From assembly GCA_965213765.1 (NCBI GenBank), contig OZ243926.1, forward strand, positions 1,984,001-2,048,000: 64,000 bases of DNA. The letters are read 5' to 3'. This document shows, piece after piece, positions 58,542-64,000 of the stretch. The notes under the pieces were generated by a model. That model was not told where the DNA came from. It was given only the letters and a program-made list of their open reading frames with translations, and did not search any database. Source of the stretch: JAJDXO01 sp965213765. Lineage in GTDB: Bacteria; Pseudomonadota; Alphaproteobacteria; Rhodospirillales; UBA2165. Every line of letters starts with the position of its first letter. Position 1 is the stretch's first letter. Made by a program: the position numbers and the translations under genes.

Positions 58542-59225
58542 GTGGGTTTGGACCGCAACCAAATTGCTTGGCGGATCGCTCAGGACATCACCGACGGCAG
58601 CTACGTCAATCTCGGCATCGGCATGCCGGAACTGGTGGCCGACTTCATCCCCGAGGGGCGCGAGATCGTCTTTCACAGCGAGAATGGGCTGTTGGGCATG
58701 GGGCCCAAGCCGCCGAAGGACCAGGAAGACCACGATTTGATGAACGCCGGCAAAAAACCGGTGACGCTGGTACCGGGCGGCGCCTACTTTCATCACACCG
58801 ACTCGTTTCTGATGGTTAGGGGCGGCCATCTCGATCTCTGTGTGCTCGGGGCCTACCAGATCTCGGAGACCGGCGATCTCGCCAACTGGGCGACCAACAG
58901 CGACAAGCGGTTGCCCGCCGTCGGCGGCGCCATGGACTTGGCGGCCGGCACCCCGCGGGTCATCGCCATGACCACGCACTGCGCACGGGACGGCACACCC
59001 AAACTTCTCGGCGAATGCACCTTTCCGCTGACCGCGGCGGGCGTTGTCGACCGTGTTTATACGGACCTCGCCGTGGTCGATGTGACACCGGATGGCTTCG
59101 TCGCGCGCGAGATCATTGACGGGATGACCCTGGGTGAGCTGCAAGACAGGACCGGGGCAAGGCTTGCCGCCGCAGAGAATCTCGGCATCCTGAAAGCGCC
59201 GACACTCAGCGAGGCGGCCGAGTAG
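58542..59225 (+). CDS. pcaJ: CoA-transferase subunit B (3-oxoacid/3-oxoadipate type)
   Basis: 227 residues from a GTG start, one base after subunit A. IAWRIAQDITDGSYVNLGIGMPELVADFIP and the active-site segment IVFHSENGLLGMGP with the catalytic Glu of SENG (about residue 46) are diagnostic, as are FLMVRGGHLDLCVLGAYQI and RVIAMTTHCARDGTPKLL. Its TAG stop abuts the stop of the convergent DUF427 gene (TAGCTA). If it is a 3-oxoadipate enzyme, it would feed ring-cleavage products into central metabolism; the thiolase is not in the window. Confidence 0.88.
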   Translation: MGLDRNQIAWRIAQDITDGSYVNLGIGMPELVADFIPEGREIVFHSENGLLGMGPKPPKDQEDHDLMNAGKKPVTLVPGGAYFHHTDSFLMVRGGHLDLCVLGAYQISETGDLANWATNSDKRLPAVGGAMDLAAGTPRVIAMTTHCARDGTPKLLGECTFPLTAAGVVDRVYTDLAVVDVTPDGFVAREIIDGMTLGELQDRTGARLAAAENLGILKAPTLSEAAE

Positions 59226-60020
59226 CTATCGCGACCAGGGGGTATCGACCTTCTCAATGGAGACGCCATCGACCTTGATGTCGTCGACCTTTTCGTTGAA
59301 GAAGCACATCAGGTCCTTGATCTTGGGCATCTCCGGAATCGGCTCCGGATAGCCCCAGACAATATTTTCAAACACCTGACCTCCCACCGTCGCCGTCCAA
59401 TACACCGCATTCCCCTTGTAGGGACAGGACGACGTGGCGTCGCTTGGGGTCAGAAGCTCCGTCCGAACGTCCTCGGGCGGCAGGTAGTAGCGGGTCGGCA
59501 GCCCGGTTTCGAAAAGAAAGCTGGCGTTGGTGCTCTCGGCCACCGTTTCACCACCGAGGATGACTTTGACTGGCCGGGAGCTCCGCACCACGTCAATGCG
59601 TTTATAGGGATCCCGGGCATGGACGAAGATTTCGTCATCCTCCTCGTACCAGTGATCCACCTTGTTCCAGTAGAACGCCACATGATCCTTGAGTTGAGCG
59701 CATTCCACGAACGGGTCCCCGTATCCCCAGACAGCGTTTTCCGACGTTTTGCCGCCGGCGTCGATGGTCCAGTAGGACGCATCACCCTTGAACGGACAAC
59801 GAGTCGAGTGGTCGGTCGCGCTCAGCAACTCCATCCGGACATCCGACATCGGGAAATAATAGACAGGAATGTGTTTGGTTTCCCGGATCAGCAGAGTCCT
59901 GAGGGAATCCGCAATGACCTCGCCGCCGAACTCGACACGTACCCGGCGCGGGCTGATCTCGATATTCACCTCGTAGCCGGGATGGCTTTGAAACCCGGGG
60001 GCGTTTACTCCATCAGGCAT
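59226..60020 (-). CDS. Tandem DUF427-domain protein
   Basis: 264 residues with two DUF427 repeats. Repeat 1: RVRVEFGGEVIADSLRTLLIRETKHIPVYYFPMSDVRMELL and CPFKGDASYWTI. Repeat 2: RPVKVILGGETVAESTNASFLFETGLPTRYYLPPEDVRTELL and CPYKGNAVYWTATVGG. The CP(F/Y)KG-x-A-x-YW motif occurs in each. DUF427 forms small beta-folds of unknown function. GGAGGG lies seven bases before ATG 60020. It is encoded between the core yacG-side genes and the CoA-transferase, back to back with pcaJ. Confidence 0.85.
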   Translation of the reverse strand: MPDGVNAPGFQSHPGYEVNIEISPRRVRVEFGGEVIADSLRTLLIRETKHIPVYYFPMSDVRMELLSATDHSTRCPFKGDASYWTIDAGGKTSENAVWGYGDPFVECAQLKDHVAFYWNKVDHWYEEDDEIFVHARDPYKRIDVVRSSRPVKVILGGETVAESTNASFLFETGLPTRYYLPPEDVRTELLTPSDATSSCPYKGNAVYWTATVGGQVFENIVWGYPEPIPEMPKIKDLMCFFNEKVDDIKVDGVSIEKVDTPWSR

Positions 60021-60135
60021 TGTGTTCCCTCCAGTCGCCGGCGTGAGTCCGGTCCGTGATCGGTCTGGTTCCATAGTACATCCGGGCAAACCCAGGCCAG
60101 GCTGGAGACCATCCCAAGTCAACTAGTCGCCTCAA

Positions 60136-60372
60136 CTAATCGCCGGGCCGATCCATCTCGGCATCCGCGAACTCGTCGTCGCCCGGCTCGTCGTCTTCGA
60201 CAGCCGCGATCCGATAGTCTTCGCTGAGCCATTTTGAGAGGTCGAGGTCGGCACAGCGCTTGGAGCAGAAGGGCCGGTGATCGGCGACCACGGGACGGCC
60301 GCAGGACGGACATTTCTTGCGTTTGGCGCTGACGGGGAGTCGGTGAACGGACACAGGCGGTCTTGGCTCCAA
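60136..60372 (-). CDS. yacG: Zinc-binding DNA gyrase inhibitor YacG
   Basis: 78 residues. The four zinc cysteines are in KKCPSCGRPV and RPFCSKRCADLDLSKWLSEDYRI, the YacG signature, followed by an acidic tail (EDDEPGDDEFADAEMDRPGD). YacG binds the GyrB C-terminal domain and limits gyrase. The start is uncertain: TTG 60372, or GTG 60354, six codons later. It follows the RNase gene by 46 bases, as in many Alphaproteobacteria. Confidence 0.9.
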   Translation of the reverse strand: MEPRPPVSVHRLPVSAKRKKCPSCGRPVVADHRPFCSKRCADLDLSKWLSEDYRIAAVEDDEPGDDEFADAEMDRPGD

Positions 60373-60418
60373 GTTTAAACACCACAGCCTAGGTCAGCCG
60401 GCAACCCGGCATCAATAC

Positions 60419-61561
60419 CTAGTCTCCTTCTTCCGCCCCCAGGAGCGCCCGGGCCTCCAGCAGGCTGCGGCGCCTGCGGCGTCGGGTCAATTCGACCAGT
60501 CCGAGCTTGCTATAGCCATGGACAAAGGTGGATCGGTCGGCTGCACAGCGCTCACGCAGCCGACGGAGCACCTGATTGCGGTCCTCACCACGGGAAAGGG
60601 AGATAAAATCGATAACCGCCTGACCGGAAAGATTTCGGAGCCGAATCTCCCGGGCGGCAGCAGCCGCCGCCTCCAAGTTGACGTGCAGAGGTCCCTGCCC
60701 GGCGTTCCCCGCGTTGACGTCAATGGCCACGAGTGCCTGGGTAGGCTCAATGATCAACTCGCCCCCCGACGGAAGCCGGACCAACGTCTCGAAGGCTTCC
60801 TGCCAGGCGTCTTCCAGGCCCATGCTGCCGAAGGGTCCGACGGTCTGGTGGTGGGCCACCAGCCTATCGGCGGCTTCGGGTGCCCATCGGTCGATGCGGG
60901 ATTGGACAAACGGCACGGATCCGCCGGTCACGACAATTTGCGACCAATCCTGTGCCGGAATATCCCTTATGTAGCTCTCCACGGGCGAAACCGGCGGTGA
61001 CAAGACCGTATCGTCCTTGATATCGCGGATCGAGGACCACACGCCGCGCAACCTCCGAACCTCCTCGACAACCGCGTCCGCCCCGGCATCTCGTGCCCGG
61101 GTGCGCAGCAAAACCCCTTCTTCGCCCAGCAAACTCCCATCTACCGTGTCGATGAGAGATTCGACTTCCGGATGATCGCGAAGTGATCGCGGTGCCCGGA
61201 CCGTCTCGCCATCCGGCAGGAAGACCGCCAAGCAGCCGGCGATCTGCGGCTTGGCGGTAAGCCGGGCCAGCTTGCCCGGAAAGCTGTCGCGCTCTACCTG
61301 CACGATCAGCCGCTGCCCCTCCTGGAGTGTCGGTGAACCCATGGGCAAGTCCCGACCGTTAAGGAAGCCGGTCGACCCGTCACCGAATTCGATGAACCCG
61401 TCGCCCCCTGCCGTCTTGCCGGCGACCCTGCCTCGATAGATGCCCTCTACTTGGCTAGGGTGGCGCCTCAACTCCAGATACGCTTCCGTCAGATCTCCGT
61501 CCTCGAGCAAGGCGATGCGATCGGCCGGCCCGCCGGATTCGATTACGAGTTCGCGCTTCAT
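60419..61561 (-). CDS. Short ribonuclease E/G family protein
   Basis: 380 residues, about 110 shorter than E. coli RNase G. The S1 domain has GIYRGRVAGKTAGGDGFIEFGDGSTGFLNGRDL. The catalytic DNase-I-like domain keeps both metal aspartates, in ALVAIDVNAGNAG and SGQAVIDFISLSR, and NLEAAAAAAREIRLRNL. It lacks the CPxC zinc link and small domain needed for tetramers, so it is probably a monomer or dimer. Its start overlaps the maf stop (ATGA). RNase E itself should be elsewhere in the genome. It likely acts in RNA processing. Confidence 0.88.
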   Translation of the reverse strand: MKRELVIESGGPADRIALLEDGDLTEAYLELRRHPSQVEGIYRGRVAGKTAGGDGFIEFGDGSTGFLNGRDLPMGSPTLQEGQRLIVQVERDSFPGKLARLTAKPQIAGCLAVFLPDGETVRAPRSLRDHPEVESLIDTVDGSLLGEEGVLLRTRARDAGADAVVEEVRRLRGVWSSIRDIKDDTVLSPPVSPVESYIRDIPAQDWSQIVVTGGSVPFVQSRIDRWAPEAADRLVAHHQTVGPFGSMGLEDAWQEAFETLVRLPSGGELIIEPTQALVAIDVNAGNAGQGPLHVNLEAAAAAAREIRLRNLSGQAVIDFISLSRGEDRNQVLRRLRERCAADRSTFVHGYSKLGLVELTRRRRRRSLLEARALLGAEEGD

Positions 61562-62160
61562 GATTGCTCTGCTTGCGGCCGGATTCCAAGGCCGCCCAAT
61601 AATTGCACGACCTCAAACAAGGGCAGCCCCACCACGTTGCTGTAGGAACCGGAGATTGCCCGAACGAATCCGGCGGCCAGACCCTGAATGGCGTACCCGC
61701 CCGCCTTACCCCGCCATTCCAATGACAGGACATAATCGTCGATTTCCGTAGCATCCAGGCGCTTGAACGAGACGCTGGTCGACACCAGACGAGTATGTTT
61801 CACACCCCATGGGTCGACAACGCAGACGCCGCCGAGAACGGTGTGCCTGCGGCCGGAGAGCAATTCCAACATGCGGCGTGCCTCGCTCTCGGATTCCGGT
61901 TTCCCGAGGCCGCGGCGGCCGCAGGCGACGACCGTATCGGCACCAAGAACAAAAAAATTCGGATGGTCTGCCGCAACCGCCCGCGCCTTGTCGACCGCGA
62001 GCCTCAGCACCAGGTCTTTCGGCAACTCGCCGGGCTTCGCCGCCTCGTCGATATCGGCTGGAACGATTGAGCCGGGCTCCAGGCAAACCTGACGCAGCAA
62101 ATCAAGCCGCCTGGGCGATGCCGAGGCGAGGATTAGGTTCGGTATCTGAGAATGGGTCAT
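61558..62160 (-). CDS. maf: Maf-like nucleotide pyrophosphatase
   Basis: 200 residues. N-terminal LILASASPRRLDLLRQVCLEP is the Maf signature; FFVLGADTVVACGRRGLGKPESESEARRMLELLSGRRHTVLGGVCV and YVLSLEWRGKAGGYAIQGLAAGFVRAISGSYSNVVGLPL complete it, with catalytic Asp in GADTVV. The family hydrolyses m5UTP/dTTP/UTP or modified nucleotides and serves as house-cleaning and septum-related factor. ATG 62160 fits the family start. It lies 29 bases after infA and overlaps the RNase gene. Confidence 0.93.
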   Translation of the reverse strand: MTHSQIPNLILASASPRRLDLLRQVCLEPGSIVPADIDEAAKPGELPKDLVLRLAVDKARAVAADHPNFFVLGADTVVACGRRGLGKPESESEARRMLELLSGRRHTVLGGVCVVDPWGVKHTRLVSTSVSFKRLDATEIDDYVLSLEWRGKAGGYAIQGLAAGFVRAISGSYSNVVGLPLFEVVQLLGGLGIRPQAEQS

Positions 62161-62189
62161 CGGCCGCGCCAAGATCAGGCGCCAGCAGA

Positions 62190-62408
62190 CTACTTGAAGC
62201 GGAAGGTAATCCGGCCCTTCGTCAGGTCGTACGGGGTCATCTCAACGTTAACGCGGTCCCCCGCCAGCACGCGAATCCGGTGTTTCCGCATCTTTCCGGC
62301 CGTGTGGGCCAAAATTTCATGATCATTGTCCAGTTTGACCCGGAACATCGCATTGGGCAGCAGTTCGGTGACCGTGCCCTCAAACTCCAATAGCTCTTCC
62401 TTCGCCAT
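62190..62408 (-). CDS. infA: Translation initiation factor IF-1
   Basis: 72 residues, the exact IF-1 length. MAKEELLEFEGTVTELLPNAMFRVKLDNDHEILAHTAGKMRKHRIRVLAGDRVNVEMTPYDLTKGRITFRFK is a single S1/OB fold; key segments are ELLPNAMFRVKL, KMRKHRIRVL and YDLTKGRI. It occupies the ribosomal A site during initiation. The infA-maf-RNase-yacG order is typical for Alphaproteobacteria. A GGAGAT ribosome site precedes the ATG. Confidence 0.98.
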   Translation of the reverse strand: MAKEELLEFEGTVTELLPNAMFRVKLDNDHEILAHTAGKMRKHRIRVLAGDRVNVEMTPYDLTKGRITFRFK

Positions 62409-62509
62409 CTCCGCTCCTGCGGCTGTTGCAATGAGGGGTGAAAGTGGTCCGAACAGCCTTTCGGGTCAAGTCCTTTTGCCCCGGATTCCGCCGAAAATTG
62501 TGGGGTCGG

Positions 62510-62953
62510 TCAGCCGCCAGGGGGCTTCGCGACAGGAAATCTCTGATGAATTCGATCATGGATGGCGTCGCGCACCCGGCGATAGGCTTCGAGCTGCACG
62601 TCTCGTGTTCCTTCGATCCCACCGGGATGCTCGGTGGCCCAGTATTCCACCTCGCAGGAGACGCGCGAGATGAGGCCCAGTGCCAGGTGATGGGCTTCAG
62701 GCGACAGGGTAATGATCAGGTCGAATGACAAATCGTCCAGATCATTGAAGGACTTTGGGCGGTGACGGGACATATCGATCCCCCGCTCCCGCATTACCTC
62801 GACAACAAAACCGTCGGGGTCGCCAATCTCGACTCCCACCGAGTCCACATATATTTGATGCCCGTGGTAGTGTTTGAGAAACCCTTCCGCCATGGGCGAG
62901 CGTACCGCGTTCAGCGAGCAGGCGAACAGGACGGCGGTGGGGCGTTCGGTCAT
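62510..62953 (-). CDS. Low-molecular-weight protein tyrosine phosphatase / ArsC-like protein
   Basis: 147 residues. The P-loop CSLNAVRSPMAEGFL has the CX5R(S) form with the nucleophilic Cys near residue 12. DMSRHRPKSFNDLDDLSFDLIITLSPEAHH resembles arsenate reductase and LMW-PTPase substrate regions; the DPxR-like acid loop is not obvious. It lies between UPF0262 (4-base gap) and infA (101-base gap), a usual place in Alphaproteobacteria, so a housekeeping role is more likely than arsenic resistance. Confidence 0.85.
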   Translation of the reverse strand: MTERPTAVLFACSLNAVRSPMAEGFLKHYHGHQIYVDSVGVEIGDPDGFVVEVMRERGIDMSRHRPKSFNDLDDLSFDLIITLSPEAHHLALGLISRVSCEVEYWATEHPGGIEGTRDVQLEAYRRVRDAIHDRIHQRFPVAKPPGG

Positions 62954-62957
62954 CGTC

Positions 62958-63428
62958 TTATCGCCACAGCATGACGCAAATGAGGGTGAACAACCGCCGC
63001 GCCGTATCGAAGTCCATGGCGACGTGGGGTTTGAGGCGTTCCCGCAACAACTCCGAGCCTTCATTGTGCAGGCCCCGCCGTCCCATATCGATGGCCTCGA
63101 TTTTCGACGGCGACGCAACCTTGATGGCCTCGTAGTAGCTCTCGCACATCATCATGTAGTCCTTGATGACCGAACGGACCGTCGTGAGCGGCAGCGTGAA
63201 CTCGGTCAGCGGACCATCTTCCTGGTTCCGGACATCAAGCCGGAGCCGGTTCTCCTCGACGCTGATGTGCAGATTGAACGGACCGGCGACATCATCGACC
63301 GGCTCGAAGCTGTTTTCGTCCAGCAAATCATAGATGGCGACGGCCCGGTCGCGGTCGACATCGCGCGAGCGGCGCGGCACCGTCTTCTCGTCGAGATATA
63401 CGGCGACGATGCGGCGCGTATCGTCCAT
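62958..63428 (-). CDS. UPF0262 family protein
   Basis: 156 residues. Blocks such as DRDRAVAIYDLLDENSF, GPFNLHISVEENRLRLDV, LTTVRSVIKDYMMMCESYYEAIK and IDMGRRGLHNEGSELLRERL mark UPF0262, a family found essentially in Alphaproteobacteria and encoded next to hisD. No function is known. ATG 63428 starts 3 bases after the hisD stop; a GTG one codon upstream is possible. Confidence 0.93.
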   Translation of the reverse strand: MDDTRRIVAVYLDEKTVPRRSRDVDRDRAVAIYDLLDENSFEPVDDVAGPFNLHISVEENRLRLDVRNQEDGPLTEFTLPLTTVRSVIKDYMMMCESYYEAIKVASPSKIEAIDMGRRGLHNEGSELLRERLKPHVAMDFDTARRLFTLICVMLWR

Positions 63429-63431
63429 CAC

Positions 63432-64000
63432 TTACGTCTCGTCGGCCTCTGACATACGAAGCTGCAAAGACAGGGCATGGGCGTCGAGGCCTTCTGCCCT
63501 GGCGAGCGTCACGGCGGCCGGTCCGATCTTTGCCAGCGAGGCCCTATCGGCCCCAATGATCGAGCTGCGCTTCATGAAGTCCAGAACTCCGAGGCCAGAA
63601 GAAAACCTTGCGCTCCGCCCCGTCGGCAGAACGTGGTTGGGACCGGCGATATAGTCACCCACCGCCTCCGGCGCATAATTGCCGAGGAATATAGCGCCGG
63701 CATTGGTGATCTTCTCGGCCAGTCCGTCCGGCTCGGCCGTCGCGATTTCCAGATGCTCCGGCGCAATCCGGTCGACGATAGCGACCCCGGCCTCAAGTGT
63801 GGGCACGACGATAATGGCGCCATGGCTCCGCCAACTCTCACCGGCGATGTCGCTCCGGGGCAGAGCCTGAAGGTGACGGTCGACATGACGCGCCACTTCA
63901 TCGGCGAACGCCGCACTGTCGGTAACCAGGATGGATTGCGCACTGGTATCGTGCTCGGCTTGCGACAAGAGGTCCGCCGCGATCCAGGAGGGATCGGCCT
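63432..64000 (-). CDS. hisD: Histidinol dehydrogenase (C-terminal part; 5' end outside the window)
   Basis: The last 189 codons are present. They include DLLSQAEHDTSAQSILVT, IAPEHLEIATAEPD, FLGNYAPEAVGDYIAGPNHVLPT, ARFSSGLGVLDFMKRSS and the zinc/catalytic His of AEGLDAHALSL, all standard HisD segments. The enzyme makes histidine from histidinol with two NAD. It heads the housekeeping block with UPF0262, the phosphatase and infA. Confidence 0.96.
   Translation of the reverse strand, partial: ADPSWIAADLLSQAEHDTSAQSILVTDSAAFADEVARHVDRHLQALPRSDIAGESWRSHGAIIVVPTLEAGVAIVDRIAPEHLEIATAEPDGLAEKITNAGAIFLGNYAPEAVGDYIAGPNHVLPTGRSARFSSGLGVLDFMKRSSIIGADRASLAKIGPAAVTLARAEGLDAHALSLQLRMSEADET

Noticed and set aside
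60021..60135. tRNA gene between yacG and the DUF427 gene, as in some Alphaproteobacteria
   Set aside because: No T-loop GGTTCGA-type box or cloverleaf pairing could be found on either strand.

Overview
The window looks like a stretch of an alphaproteobacterial chromosome (GC-rich, Rhodospirillales-like gene content). The clearest evidence is the block at 60.1-64 kb, hisD - UPF0262 - low-molecular-weight phosphatase - infA - maf - short RNase E/G - yacG, an order and a UPF0262 gene typical of Alphaproteobacteria. The remaining 60 kb is a dense catabolic and uptake region: five solute-binding-protein transporters or transporter pieces, two molybdenum hydroxylases, two extradiol dioxygenases, three Gfo/Idh/MocA dehydrogenases, two tandem beta-hydroxyacid dehydrogenases, CoA-transferases and two GntR-family regulators. 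It suggests a heterotroph that uses many organic acids and aromatic or heterocyclic compounds. No rRNA, tRNA or CRISPR was seen.

Layout. 1-3.2 kb: branched-chain-amino-acid-type ABC transporter (livG' M H and binding protein), reverse. 3.3-7.1 kb: xanthine-dehydrogenase-family hydroxylase (Mo, FeS and FAD subunits), reverse. 7.2-14.1 kb: tripartite tricarboxylate transporter TctCBA, then a fumarylacetoacetase-family hydrolase, a VOC protein, an enoyl-CoA hydratase and a class III CoA-transferase, forward. 14.1-20.1 kb: NitT/TauT-type ABC system with a hydroxypyruvate-isomerase-like protein, an aldo/keto reductase remnant and a quinone oxidoreductase, reverse. 20.4-29.3 kb: Gfo/Idh dehydrogenase, a four-gene redox operon, a cupin, a UTRA-type GntR regulator with two beta-hydroxyacid dehydrogenases, and another Gfo/Idh gene. 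29.4-32.6 kb: second TctBA-C system. 32.9-38.6 kb: membrane protein, hydroxyacid and alcohol dehydrogenases, a sulfurtransferase, and a cyclophilin-like gene split by an IS427-type insertion sequence. 39.1-45.3 kb: regulator, four-subunit molybdenum hydroxylase, CinA-like protein and LigB-type dioxygenase. 45.6-60 kb: flavoprotein, UPF0261 and PEP-hydrolase-family pair, SDR, HMGL-like enzyme, DMT exporter, type I dioxygenase, a compact PEP-synthase-like protein, M24 protein, Gfo/Idh and 3-oxoadipate-type CoA-transferase.

Two observations stand out. First, the FrnE/DsbA-like gene at 22757-23377 has an in-frame TGA exactly where the first cysteine of the CPWC redox motif belongs, and a stem-loop of bacterial SECIS geometry follows it. 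This is a strong selenoprotein candidate. Second, the palindrome GTCTTATATAAGAC (or a one-base variant) occurs five times, each in a promoter region: before tctC of the first transporter, between the NitT binding protein and a Gfo/Idh gene, before the second Gfo/Idh gene, before the second tctC, and before tctB. This defines a local regulon that ties unlinked transporters to dehydrogenases. The UTRA-type GntR protein encoded in its middle is the most obvious candidate regulator, but this is inferred.

Coordinates and starts were worked out by hand. All family assignments rest on motif recognition without database searches.
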